From Pseudomonas cichorii (GTDB taxonomy: Bacteria; Pseudomonadota; Gammaproteobacteria; Pseudomonadales; Pseudomonadaceae): 64,000 nt of DNA. The notes below the pieces were generated by a model. That model saw nothing but the letters and a program-made list of their open reading frames with translations. It was not told the DNA's origin and made no database searches. A program made the translations under genes and the position numbers. Each line of letters begins with the position of its first letter. Position 1 is the stretch's first letter. Below are positions 16,911-25,662 of this stretch, one piece after another. The DNA is taken from NCBI RefSeq assembly GCF_015471405.1, contig NZ_BLVZ01000006.1, positions 1 to 64,000 of the forward strand, given 5' to 3'.

Positions 16911-19571
16911 ATGCGTACTGAGCAACCGAAAATGATTTACCTGAAGGATTATCAGGCGCCTGACTATCTGATTGACGAAACGCACCTGACATTCGAGTTG
17001 TTCGACGACCACTCTCTGGTGCATGCGCAACTGGTCATGCGTCGTAATCCCGAGCGTGGCGCAGGCCTGCCGCCGCTGGTGCTGGATGGCCAGCTTCTGG
17101 AGCTTGTGTCGCTGCAACTGGATGATGTCGAGCTGAGCGCTGGTGATTATCAACTGACTCCGGACCATCTGACGCTGCACCCCAAGGCCGAGCGTTTCAC
17201 GGTCGACAGCACGGTACGCATCCACCCGGAAACCAATACCGCGCTGGAAGGCCTGTACAAGTCCAGTGGCATGTTCTGTACCCAGTGCGAGGCCGAAGGC
17301 TTCCGCAAGATCACCTATTACCTCGACCGCCCGGACGTGATGAGCAAGTTCACCACGACCCTGAGCGCCGACAAGCATGATTTCCCGGTGCTGCTGTCCA
17401 ACGGCAACCCGATTGCCAGCGGTCAGGAAGACGACGGTCGGCACTGGGCGACCTGGGAAGACCCGTTCATGAAACCGGCTTACCTGTTCGCGCTGGTGGC
17501 CGGTGATCTGTGGTGTGTCGAAGACACGTTCACCACCATGAGCGAGCGTGTCGTGACCCTGCGCATCTATGTCGAGCCGGAAAACATCGACAAGTGCCAG
17601 CACGCCATGGACAGCCTGAAGAAATCCATGCGCTGGGACGAAGAAACCTACGGTCGCGAATACGACCTGGATATCTTCATGATCGTGGCCGTCAACGACT
17701 TCAACATGGGCGCCATGGAGAACAAGGGCCTCAACATCTTCAACTCCAGTGCCGTGCTGGCCCGTGCCGAAACCGCCACCGACGCCGCTCACCAGCGTGT
17801 CGAAGCGATTGTGGCCCACGAGTATTTCCACAACTGGTCGGGCAACCGCGTGACCTGCCGTGACTGGTTCCAGCTGTCGCTCAAGGAAGGTTTCACGGTG
17901 TTCCGCGACTCCGGCTTCTCGGCGGACATGAACTCGGCCACGGTCAAGCGCATTCAGGACGTCGCTTACCTGCGCACTCACCAGTTTGCCGAAGATGCCG
18001 GCCCGATGGCCCATGCCGTGCGCCCGGACAGCTTTATCGAGATTTCCAACTTCTACACCCTGACTGTCTATGAAAAGGGCTCCGAAGTCGTTGGCATGAT
18101 CCACACCCTGCTGGGCGCCGAAGGCTTCCGCAAGGGCAGCGATCTGTACTTCGAGCGCCACGACGGGCAGGCCGTGACCTGTGACGATTTCATCAAGGCC
18201 ATGGAAGACGCCAATGGCGTGGACCTGACTCAGTTCAAGCGCTGGTACAGCCAGGCCGGTACGCCGCGTCTGGCGGTCAGCGAGTCCTACGACAGTGCTG
18301 CGCGCACTTACAGCCTGACCTTCCGTCAGAGCTGCCCGCAGACGCCGGACAAACAGGAAAAGCAGCCGTTCGTGATTCCGGTTGCGCTGGGCCTGCTGGA
18401 CAAGCAGGGTGGCGAGGTCGCGCTGCGTCTGTCCGGTGAAGCAGCGGCCAGCGGGACTTCCCGCGTGCTGTCGGTGACCGAGGCCGAGCAGACGTTCACC
18501 TTTGTCGATATCGCTGAAAAGCCGCTGCCGTCGCTGCTGCGTGGTTTCTCGGCTCCGGTCAAACTCAGCTTCCCCTACGACCGCGACCAGTTGATGTTCC
18601 TGATGCAGCACGACAGCGATGGCTTCAATCGCTGGGATGCAGGTCAGCAGTTGTCTGTTCAAGTGTTGCAGGAGTTGATTGCGCAGCATCAGCAAGGTCA
18701 GCCATTGGTCATGGATCAGCGTCTGGTAACAGCATTGGGCACCGTGCTGGCAGATGAACAACTGGATCAGGCCATGGTCGCGGAAATGCTGTCGCTGCCG
18801 GGTGAGGCGTACCTCACTGAAATCAGCGAAGTGGCGGATGTCGATGCCATTCACGCGGCCCGTGAGTTTGCGCGTCAGCAGATTGCCGGCAGCCTGTTCG
18901 ATGCGCTGTGGGCGCGTTATCAGGCCAATCGCAGCCTGTCGAAAACCACGCCTTACATTGCCGAAGCCGAGCATTTCGCCCGCCGCAGCCTGCAGAACAT
19001 TGCGCTGTCGTACCTGATGCTCAGCGCCAAGCCACAGGTTCTTGAGGCGGCCATCGAGCAGTTCGATGCCTCCGATAACATGACCGAACGCCTGACAGCG
19101 CTGGCCGTGCTGGTCAATTCGCCGTTCACTGAAGAGCGCGCCAAGGCACTGGCCGTTTTTGCCGAAAACTTCAAAGGCAACCCGCTGGTCATGGATCAGT
19201 GGTTCAGCGTCCAGGCGGGCAGCACCCAGCCGGGTGGCCTGCAACGGGTCAAGGAGTTGATGCAGCATCCGGCGTTCAACATCAAGAACCCGAACAAGGT
19301 CCGCGCCCTGATCGGTGCTTTCGCTGGCCAGAACCTGATCAACTTCCATGCAGCGGATGGCTCCGGCTATCGCTTCCTGGCGGATCTGGTGATCGAGCTC
19401 AACGGCTTCAACCCGCAGATCGCCTCTCGCCAACTGGCGCCGCTGACCCGCTGGCGCAAGTACGACAGCGCCCGTCAGGCGTTGATGAAGGCCGAGCTGG
19501 AGCGTATCCGCAGTTCGGGCGAGCTGTCGGCCGACGTGTTCGAGGTGGTGAGCAAAAGTCTGGCGGTGTAA
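16911..19571 (+). CDS. pepN: aminopeptidase N (M1 family)
   Basis: 886 aa, full length for the E. coli-type enzyme. Cytoplasmic zinc aminopeptidase that trims N-terminal residues. GAMEN motif in NMGAMENKGLN; zinc site H303-E304-x2-H307 (AHEYFHNWSGN) with the downstream Glu in SLKEGFTVFRD. C-terminal helical domain is complete. Followed by a strong terminator. A 903-aa antisense ORF across the gene is a codon-bias shadow. Confidence 0.97.
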   Translation: MRTEQPKMIYLKDYQAPDYLIDETHLTFELFDDHSLVHAQLVMRRNPERGAGLPPLVLDGQLLELVSLQLDDVELSAGDYQLTPDHLTLHPKAERFTVDSTVRIHPETNTALEGLYKSSGMFCTQCEAEGFRKITYYLDRPDVMSKFTTTLSADKHDFPVLLSNGNPIASGQEDDGRHWATWEDPFMKPAYLFALVAGDLWCVEDTFTTMSERVVTLRIYVEPENIDKCQHAMDSLKKSMRWDEETYGREYDLDIFMIVAVNDFNMGAMENKGLNIFNSSAVLARAETATDAAHQRVEAIVAHEYFHNWSGNRVTCRDWFQLSLKEGFTVFRDSGFSADMNSATVKRIQDVAYLRTHQFAEDAGPMAHAVRPDSFIEISNFYTLTVYEKGSEVVGMIHTLLGAEGFRKGSDLYFERHDGQAVTCDDFIKAMEDANGVDLTQFKRWYSQAGTPRLAVSESYDSAARTYSLTFRQSCPQTPDKQEKQPFVIPVALGLLDKQGGEVALRLSGEAAASGTSRVLSVTEAEQTFTFVDIAEKPLPSLLRGFSAPVKLSFPYDRDQLMFLMQHDSDGFNRWDAGQQLSVQVLQELIAQHQQGQPLVMDQRLVTALGTVLADEQLDQAMVAEMLSLPGEAYLTEISEVADVDAIHAAREFARQQIAGSLFDALWARYQANRSLSKTTPYIAEAEHFARRSLQNIALSYLMLSAKPQVLEAAIEQFDASDNMTERLTALAVLVNSPFTEERAKALAVFAENFKGNPLVMDQWFSVQAGSTQPGGLQRVKELMQHPAFNIKNPNKVRALIGAFAGQNLINFHAADGSGYRFLADLVIELNGFNPQIASRQLAPLTRWRKYDSARQALMKAELERIRSSGELSADVFEVVSKSLAV

Positions 19572-19609
19572 GGCTTGATGCGGCATTGAGTGCGTCACTC
19601 GCACGCTTG

Positions 19610-19647
19610 AAAAAGGTGCTGTTCGCGGTTGCGGACAGCACCTTTTT
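19610..19647 (+). terminator. intrinsic terminator of pepN
   Basis: 13-bp stem AAAAAGGTGCTGT / ACAGCACCTTTTT with a 12-base loop, ending in five T, 38 bases after the pepN stop. The A-rich left arm would let it work in both directions. Confidence 0.88.
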
Positions 19648-19814
19648 CACGTTTGGAATCGTGCCGTTTCAGGCCTGAAAAAATATCACATGTGATGCGT
19701 ATCCATCCTTGATGGCATCTGCTACGTTGCGCACCTGATCCAAGGTGAAATTACAGGATAGTGTTGATCAGTTAATAGGCTGATTTCAAAAAGCAGGTGG
19801 CAAGGTCACAGTCC

Positions 19815-19905
19815 GTGGGAGGGGCCTTGGCCGCGACAGCCAGCTTTCAGGCGCTGAAAATGTATTGCCTGTAAGCAAGTCGTCGCGGCCAAGGCCCCTC
19901 CCGCA
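19815..19905. repeat. REPIN (GTGGGAGGGGCCTTGGCCGCGAC family)
   Basis: Inverted arms GTGGGAGGGGCCTTGGCCGC and complement around a 44-base centre, upstream of the yjf-type operon. It is flanked by mirror-image GATCAGTTAA (19766-19775) and TTAACTGATC (19919-19928), and by direct AAATTACAGG repeats (19748, 19936). Same family as 48164-48252 and 29129-29173. Confidence 0.88.
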
Positions 19906-19954
19906 AGTGACATATGCCTTAACTGATCGGCATTAAAATTACAGGGGGACGCCA

Positions 19955-20608
19955 ATGCCTCGTAAAGCCAAAGGCGACAGTTCAACTCTCCCGGCCAAGG
20001 TGTCAAAGAGTTCCACCGATTACATGCGTGAAATGCGTCTGCGACTCAAGGAAGCGGGTCTGGTCAAGCGTGAGTTCTGGATCCGCCCCGAAAACGTCGA
20101 TGCGTTGCGCGGCATCGAAAAAGCGCTAAGGCAGCCCTTTCTGGGCGAGAGAATCAAATTGGAGGATTTCATGACCGAGAACACCAACTGGACCATCAGC
20201 TCCCTGCAGAAGTCTCTGGCCGAACTGGATCTGGTTACTCAAGGGGAAATTGAGCTGGCCGTGACCGAAGGTGCCGAGGCCGGTATCCGTCTGACCATGA
20301 AAGGCTATGGCGACCTGCCGATCTACATCGCGGTGGCGGGCGATCAGGTCCTGGCCGATGCCACTTTGATCGAAGTCAGCAGCATCAAGGACGTGGCTGC
20401 CTTCAACAATGTCGTCCTGCGTAGCCGTGACCTGTTTCCGCTGTCATCGGTCGGTATCGAGACCCTGGCCGACGACCAGGAAGTCTACTGCCTGTTTGGC
20501 GCATTGAGCGCCGCATCGTCCCTGACGGTAATCGTTCAGGAAATCTTCACCCTTGCGGACAACGTGATCCGTGCGGCCGAAGCTTTTGACGATCATTTCA
20601 TCCGCTGA
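19955..20608 (+). CDS. yjfI: DUF2170 family protein (YjfI-like), first gene of yjf-type operon
   Basis: 217 aa; AGGGGGA sits 6 bases before the ATG. Residues 20-65 (YMREMRLRLKEAGLVKREFWI) look like a short helical DNA- or RNA-binding or adaptor segment; from about 75 on (NTNWTISSLQKSLAEL) the DUF2170 domain follows. Soluble, function not known. Heads a seven-gene run with PspA, K+ channel, DUF2491, DUF350, DUF1190 and ATP-grasp genes, the arrangement of E. coli yjfIJKLMC plus a channel gene. Confidence 0.88.
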   Translation: MPRKAKGDSSTLPAKVSKSSTDYMREMRLRLKEAGLVKREFWIRPENVDALRGIEKALRQPFLGERIKLEDFMTENTNWTISSLQKSLAELDLVTQGEIELAVTEGAEAGIRLTMKGYGDLPIYIAVAGDQVLADATLIEVSSIKDVAAFNNVVLRSRDLFPLSSVGIETLADDQEVYCLFGALSAASSLTVIVQEIFTLADNVIRAAEAFDDHFIR

Positions 20609-20634
20609 ATAGCCCTGTCAGGAGGAGAGAATTC

Positions 20635-21342
20635 ATGACCACAAGTATCTGGAAAAAACTGGTGACTGCCGTTCGTGGCGGTGCCTCTGAAGTGGGCGAG
20701 TCGATTGTCGATGCCAATGCCATCCGCATTCTGGACCAGGAAATCCGCGACGCCGAGAGCGCGCTGGTCAAGGCCCGCGACGGTCTGATCACCATCAAGG
20801 CCAAGCACAAGCTGTCCGCTCAGCGTCTTGAAGAGCACGCCACCAGCATTGCCAACTGGGAAGGCCGTGCTCTGCAGGCGTTGAACAAGGGCGAAGAAGG
20901 CCTGGCTGTGGAATGCGCCGCAAAAGTCGCGGAGATCGAAGCCCTGCGCGATCAGGAGCAGGAGCTGGCCGATCAGTTCAACAAGCAGGTCAACCTGTTG
21001 CAGGATCAGGTGCTCAAGGCCGAGTCGCGGATCAAGGGCCTCAAGCAGCAGGTCGAGATGGCCAAGGCGCGTGAAACCGTGCAAAAGGCGCGGGTCGCGA
21101 CAGCCACGGCTACCGGCGGCGCCAGCGGCGCTGTGGAAAATGCGGTGAGTTCTCTGGCGCGTCTGAAACAGCGTCAGGATGAACAGGACGCCAAGCTGGA
21201 AGCGGCTGAAGAACTGGCCAGCCAGTCCAATGGCAGCGACCTCGAGCGCCGCCTGCAAGACGCTGGTATCGGTGCGAAGAATGGCGGTGCCGAAGATGTG
21301 TTGGCGCGCCTGAAAGCCCGCAACCAGACACCGGCCCAGTAA
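20635..21342 (+). CDS. yjfJ: PspA/IM30 family protein (YjfJ-like)
   Basis: 235 aa, nearly all alpha-helical, with long coiled coils (EQELADQFNKQVNLLQDQVLKAESRIKGLKQQVEMAKARE). PspA/Vipp1 (ESCRT-III-like) proteins polymerise on stressed inner membrane. The N-terminal amphipathic stretch SIWKKLVTAVRGGASEVGES fits membrane binding. GGAGGAGAG precedes the ATG. In this operon it is the expected membrane-scaffold component; it lacks the usual pspF/pspBC neighbours. Confidence 0.92.
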   Translation: MTTSIWKKLVTAVRGGASEVGESIVDANAIRILDQEIRDAESALVKARDGLITIKAKHKLSAQRLEEHATSIANWEGRALQALNKGEEGLAVECAAKVAEIEALRDQEQELADQFNKQVNLLQDQVLKAESRIKGLKQQVEMAKARETVQKARVATATATGGASGAVENAVSSLARLKQRQDEQDAKLEAAEELASQSNGSDLERRLQDAGIGAKNGGAEDVLARLKARNQTPAQ

Positions 21343-21430
21343 GTCGTCTGGAAGGGATGGCCGACAAAGGTCATCCCATGCCTTTGCCGTGGCTGTATGG
21401 AAGTGAACGCTGACTCAAGGATTTGAACGG

Positions 21431-22456
21431 ATGACCCTGTTTCTGTTGCTTCGGCGTCACGCATCGGTGTTCTTCGACCGGTTCGGCTGGGCTGGCATCG
21501 GTATGTTGCTGGTCGTGCATTACGCCGTTTCATGGTTGCTGTTGACGTTGGCCAATGAGGAGCATCTGCTCCAGGGCGCTGATTTCACCTATTTCTATCT
21601 GACCACTGCCACCACTGTCGGTTATGGCGATCTGTCGCCCAAATCCGGCTGGGGCAAGGTCATCACTACCACCTGGATCATGCTGGGCGGTATCGCCTTG
21701 CTGACCGCCGTGATCGGCAAGGCTTCGACTTCGGTCGGCGATATCTGGAGACGAAACATGAAGGGACAGGGCGATTGCTCTGCACTCAAGGGCCATACGG
21801 TTCTTGTGGGCTGGGATGGCGAGTCCAGCGAACGCATTGTCGAACTGCTCGATCAGGACGCCTCGACCAGTGGCGGCGGGCTGGTGATCTGCGACTCGAT
21901 CATCGCGGAAAACCCCATGCCGGGCCGGGCATCTTTCATCAAGGGCGACTCGCTGGATTCGCCTGCACTGTTGATCCGGGCAGGCGTCATCGGTGCCCAG
22001 CGGATTCTGGTGCATACCCAGTCTGACAGCCTGACCCTGGCCATCGTGCTGACGCTCAAGAGCCTGGGACCCTCTGGCCATGTCGTGGCCCACTTCAATA
22101 ATTCCGAACGGGCGGCACTGGCCAGAACCTATGCGCCCGAGCTGGAATGCACGTCGAACATGGCCATTGAAATGCTGGTCCGCTCCTCCCAGGACCCAGG
22201 CTCCAGCAGTGTTATCAACGAACTGCTGTGCATCGGTCAGGGCGCGACGCAATTCCGGCATGTGCTGCCCGCTGATTTCACTTCCTCTTGCGGCGAGCTG
22301 TATGTGCGCCTGCGTCAGGAGTTCAATGCCACGCTGATCGGCTATCGCACGTCTGCCAACGGGCAGTTCGAGATCAATCCTGCCAATGACGTGATCATTC
22401 GCGGCGGGGAAATTTTCTACATCGCTTCCAGTCGACTGCAAGAGGATGCGCTATGA
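21431..22456 (+). CDS. two-TM potassium channel with RCK/TrkA-N-like domain
   Basis: 341 aa. Two membrane segments (about 20-40 and 75-98) flank a pore helix with selectivity filter TTATTVGYGDLSP. The cytoplasmic part begins with HTVLVGWDGESSERIVELL, a Rossmann-like RCK start with an altered glycine motif (VGWDG), then DSLTLAIVLTLKSL, followed by an RCK_C-like end (GGEIFYIAS). Inner-membrane K+ channel, probably gated by a ligand. AAGGA precedes the start; the end overlaps the DUF2491 gene by ATGA. From memory, E. coli yjf lacks a channel gene at this place. Confidence 0.9.
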   Translation: MTLFLLLRRHASVFFDRFGWAGIGMLLVVHYAVSWLLLTLANEEHLLQGADFTYFYLTTATTVGYGDLSPKSGWGKVITTTWIMLGGIALLTAVIGKASTSVGDIWRRNMKGQGDCSALKGHTVLVGWDGESSERIVELLDQDASTSGGGLVICDSIIAENPMPGRASFIKGDSLDSPALLIRAGVIGAQRILVHTQSDSLTLAIVLTLKSLGPSGHVVAHFNNSERAALARTYAPELECTSNMAIEMLVRSSQDPGSSSVINELLCIGQGATQFRHVLPADFTSSCGELYVRLRQEFNATLIGYRTSANGQFEINPANDVIIRGGEIFYIASSRLQEDAL

Positions 22457-23106
22457 GTTGGTTCAAACGTGTCATGGGGTTGGAGGCACCCAAGGCGTCC
22501 GGTAACGCCAGCGGGCCGAGCAGCCCGTTTGGTCTGGCTTCAGGGCGCATGCTGTGCCTGGATTCTTCGCTGAAAATGCTGCTCGACGGCCACTCCGAAG
22601 TGGTTGTGCCGGGCGATGAAAAGGTCTGGGCCGTGGGCCGTATCGATCTGGGCCAGTCGATGTTCATCCATCGTTTCTATCTGGACAACGAAGATTACTT
22701 CCTGCAAGTGGTCAGCAACGGCCGCAATCCTGAAGACGTCCAGGACATCATTCTGTTCGGCTATTACAGTGCCTCGCCTATTGCCAGCAAGGATGAATTG
22801 CTGCGTCTGACCGGCCCGTCCTCGAAGATCGGCCTGCCGACCTATGAGCACGACGGCGAAGTGTTCGAGCGCCAGTGGGGAACCGAAACCGGACAGACCG
22901 AACTGACGCCCATGGACGAAGATGTGTCCAGCCCTGACGGCGGCTATCGCATCAAGCACCTGAGCATGCTGTACGCCCGCGAAACGGGCTTGATCAACCG
23001 GCGGGAATTTCTGCTGTTTTCGGTAGAAGAAGACGAAGAGGGTGTCATCACCCTGACAACGGCGGTTGGTGTAACGCTGCAATCCACTGATATCAACGTT
23101 CTATGA
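22453..23106 (+). CDS. yjfK: DUF2491 family protein (YjfK-like)
   Basis: 217 aa soluble protein, translationally coupled to the channel gene by an ATGA overlap. Begins MSWFKRVMGLEAPKA and has the conserved-looking core RIDLGQSMFIHRFYLDNEDYF. Function unknown; always, as far as I recall, found beside PspA-like YjfJ. Acidic and without membrane segments, so probably a cytoplasmic partner. Confidence 0.88.
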   Translation: MSWFKRVMGLEAPKASGNASGPSSPFGLASGRMLCLDSSLKMLLDGHSEVVVPGDEKVWAVGRIDLGQSMFIHRFYLDNEDYFLQVVSNGRNPEDVQDIILFGYYSASPIASKDELLRLTGPSSKIGLPTYEHDGEVFERQWGTETGQTELTPMDEDVSSPDGGYRIKHLSMLYARETGLINRREFLLFSVEEDEEGVITLTTAVGVTLQSTDINVL

Positions 23107-23119
23107 CAAGGAAATCCTC

Positions 23120-23545
23120 ATGATCGACGCGCTGCGTATGTCGCTCAACGCCACAGCCGTGTTTGGTTTCATCATGTACATCGTGGTGGCGGCGATTCTG
23201 TTCGCCCTGTTCCAGTTCATCTACAGCCGCGTCACGCCGCACAAGGAATTTGCCCTGATCCGCGAGAACAATGTCGCGGCAGCCCTTGCGCTGGGCGGCT
23301 CGCTGATCGGTTTTGCGCTGCCGGCCAGCAATATCATCACCTACAGCGTCGGCATTCTGGACGTGATCGTCTGGGTGGTGATTGCGGCGGTGGTGCAACT
23401 GCTGGCGTTCGGGGTTACCAGTCTGGTACTCAAGGGCCTTTCGGCGCGTATTGCCAGAGGCGAGACGGCGGCGGCGATCTACTCGGCCAGTGTCGCGATC
23501 AGCGTCGGTCTGCTCAACGCGGCCTGCATGACCCCTTCGGTCTGA
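23120..23545 (+). CDS. yjfL: DUF350 family membrane protein (YjfL-like)
   Basis: 141 aa with about four membrane segments (AVFGFIMYIVVAAILFALFQF, AALALGGSLIGFALPASNII, DVIVWVVIAAVVQLLAFGV, and the C-terminal ASVAISVGLLNAAC). AAGGA lies 8 bases before the ATG. DUF350 proteins are small integral membrane proteins of unknown function found with YjfM/YgiB-type lipoproteins and ATP-grasp ligases. Confidence 0.9.
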   Translation: MIDALRMSLNATAVFGFIMYIVVAAILFALFQFIYSRVTPHKEFALIRENNVAAALALGGSLIGFALPASNIITYSVGILDVIVWVVIAAVVQLLAFGVTSLVLKGLSARIARGETAAAIYSASVAISVGLLNAACMTPSV

Positions 23546-23572
23546 CAGCGGCTACGGTCAAGGAGACTCACG

Positions 23573-24346
23573 ATGAGACGCAGTACCACAAAACTTGTGC
23601 TCGCCAGTACGCTTCCTCTCGCCATGTCGGCGTGCAGCCAGGCTGAAGACGTACCGGAATTTACCGCGCAGACCAATTTCAGCTCTGTCCAGGCCTGTGT
23701 CGATTCCAAGGTGCCTGTGGATGTGTGTTCCGACGCCTACATGCAGGCCTTGTCGGATCACCGCAGCATTGCTCCGGTTTATGATGACAAGGCTTCCTGT
23801 GAAACTGACTTCATTCCGGATTATTGCCAGATAACGTCCGAAGGCAAATACATGCCCAAGATGGGCGGGTTCGAGCTGGCATTCTCCGGAAATGTGCCGA
23901 AAGACACCCTCGCCAGGGTGCATCAGGAAGTCGCCCAGGCCAACCCCGGTGGCAGCGAAGGTCTGCTCACAGGCTTGCTGATCGGTAACCTGCTCAGCAG
24001 CGGTTTTGGCAGTAACCGCTACTATTCGCAGCCCGTGTATCAGGCGCGTGACGACCGTGGCAGTTTCTACATGTCGTCCTTGCCTGCGCAGATCGATCGG
24101 GGCAAGACCTTTGGCGGCTCGACTCAGGCCCGCACCAGCCCGGCAAGGACTTACAGCCGCAGTACGCTGGGACGAAGCCTGGAGAGCACTCCAAGATCCA
24201 CGGTCTCTTCGACCATCTCAAAGTCCTCGGTATCCTCGACTATCTCCCGTGGCGGTTTTGGCAGTGAGGCTACGGCGCGCAGTGGTTGGGGCAGCAAGAG
24301 CAGCACTGGCGCCAGCAAGAGCAGCAGTTTCAGTTTTGGCGGTTAA
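23573..24346 (+). CDS. yjfM: DUF1190 family envelope protein (YjfM/YgiB-like) with Ser-rich tail ending in GG
   Basis: 257 aa. Signal region LVLASTLPLAMSAC with Cys22 looks like a variant lipobox, so this may be a lipoprotein. Residues 35-90 contain several Cys that could form disulfides (QACVDSKVPVDVC, KASCETDFIPDYC). The last 70 residues are Ser/Thr/Gly-rich (SSTISKSSVSSTISRGGFG) and end in SFSFGG. E. coli YgiB, from memory, also ends in a Ser-rich stretch with a terminal GG. The tail is a candidate substrate for the ATP-grasp enzyme encoded next; that is inference. Confidence 0.85.
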   Translation: MRRSTTKLVLASTLPLAMSACSQAEDVPEFTAQTNFSSVQACVDSKVPVDVCSDAYMQALSDHRSIAPVYDDKASCETDFIPDYCQITSEGKYMPKMGGFELAFSGNVPKDTLARVHQEVAQANPGGSEGLLTGLLIGNLLSSGFGSNRYYSQPVYQARDDRGSFYMSSLPAQIDRGKTFGGSTQARTSPARTYSRSTLGRSLESTPRSTVSSTISKSSVSSTISRGGFGSEATARSGWGSKSSTGASKSSSFSFGG

Positions 24347-24358
24347 GGGATTGCCCCG

Positions 24359-25516
24359 ATGAAAAAGATCAGCGTCCAGGAACGCCCGGACTGGCGAAGC
24401 ACCGCAGAGCGTGAGGGGTTCAACTTTCACACTATCGATGGCGAACGCTATTGGGATGAGCGCGGGTATTACCTATTCACCGAGCAGCAGATCACCCGCG
24501 ATCTTGAAGCGCCGACCCAGGAGCTTCACCAGATGTGCCTGGATGCTGTGTCGCGGATCGTGGACAGCGAAGAACTGCTGGGGCAACTGGCGATTCCCGA
24601 AGCGTTCTTCGACCTGATCCGCAGCTCATGGAAGCAAGGTCATCCGCATCTGTACGGGCGTTTCGACTTTGCCTACGACGGCACCGGCCCGGCGAAGATG
24701 TATGAAATCAATGCCGATACGCCCACCAGCCTGATGGAAGCCGGCGCATTTCAGTTGCTCTGGCTCGAAGAGCAGATGGAGCGGGGCGTGCTGCCCGCTC
24801 ATGCCACTCAGTTCAACTCCATTGCGGAGGATGTTGTACGGGCCTTTGCCGAGTTTCCGCGCACCAGCCCGTTCTACTTTTCGTCGATGTCCGGCTCGGT
24901 CGAGGATCGGGGCACCACGGATTTTCTGCGCCGCATGGCGGCCCATGTCGGTATCGATGCGCGGCATATCGATATCGAAGATATCGGGCTCACGGCCGAT
25001 GGTCGTTTTGTGGACATGGAAGGGCGCTGGATCGAGCGGCTGTTCAAGCTGCATGCCTGGGAGCATATCTTCCACGAGCCGTTCGGCCAGCATGTGGCGG
25101 CCAGCGGTACCCAGTTCGTCGAGCCTGCCTGGAAATCGATCCTGAGCAACAAGGGCATATTGCCTTTGCTCTGGCAGTTCAACGAAGGCCATCCGAATCT
25201 GCTGCCTGCCCATATCGACCGCAATCCCGAAAAGCCTGTCCCTAAAGGCTGGGTGCGCAAACCGTATTTTTCCCGCGAGGGGGCCAATATCGAGATGCGC
25301 ACGCCGGGCGATCAGGTCATTGCCGTCGATGGGCCGTACACCGATGCGCCCTATATCCTGCAAGCCTATTCGCCACTGCCGAAATTCGACGAGAGCTACA
25401 CCCTGATCGGCTCCTGGGTGATCGGCGACCTGGCATCGGGAATCGGCATTCGCGAAGACGAGAGCCTGATCACCAAGGACAGCAGCCGGTTCTTGCCTCA
25501 TGTCGTGATTGATTGA
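24359..25516 (+). CDS. yjfC: glutathionylspermidine synthase-like ATP-grasp ligase (YjfC-like)
   Basis: 385 aa, the C-terminal synthetase half of Gsp synthase without the amidase domain. GRFDFAYDGTGPAKMYEINADTPTSLMEAGAFQ carries the Asp/Glu/Asn residues typical of the ATP-grasp core, and EPAWKSILSNKGILPLLW and KPYFSREGANIEM supply further ATP contacts. It should form an amide bond using ATP; acceptor unknown. Last gene of the yjf operon, 12 bases after the GG-tailed protein. Homologues are YgiC and YjfC. Confidence 0.92.
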   Translation: MKKISVQERPDWRSTAEREGFNFHTIDGERYWDERGYYLFTEQQITRDLEAPTQELHQMCLDAVSRIVDSEELLGQLAIPEAFFDLIRSSWKQGHPHLYGRFDFAYDGTGPAKMYEINADTPTSLMEAGAFQLLWLEEQMERGVLPAHATQFNSIAEDVVRAFAEFPRTSPFYFSSMSGSVEDRGTTDFLRRMAAHVGIDARHIDIEDIGLTADGRFVDMEGRWIERLFKLHAWEHIFHEPFGQHVAASGTQFVEPAWKSILSNKGILPLLWQFNEGHPNLLPAHIDRNPEKPVPKGWVRKPYFSREGANIEMRTPGDQVIAVDGPYTDAPYILQAYSPLPKFDESYTLIGSWVIGDLASGIGIREDESLITKDSSRFLPHVVID

Positions 25517-25662
25517 TGCCCCACCGGCTCTTAACAAAACATAACGACTTGCCGATTGTCACGGATTTGAAAAGCCGACTAGGATGTGACTGCTTCCAAA
25601 AGGGTAAGGCTAGAGCGTTCTGGCCCACAGAAAACACCTGATAACAATAACGGGAGAAGTCC

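Noticed and set aside
16893..19604. 903-aa ORF on the strand opposite pepN
   Set aside because: It lies fully antisense to pepN, which has all catalytic motifs; its composition (many Gln/Arg/His) is the shadow of GC-rich codons.
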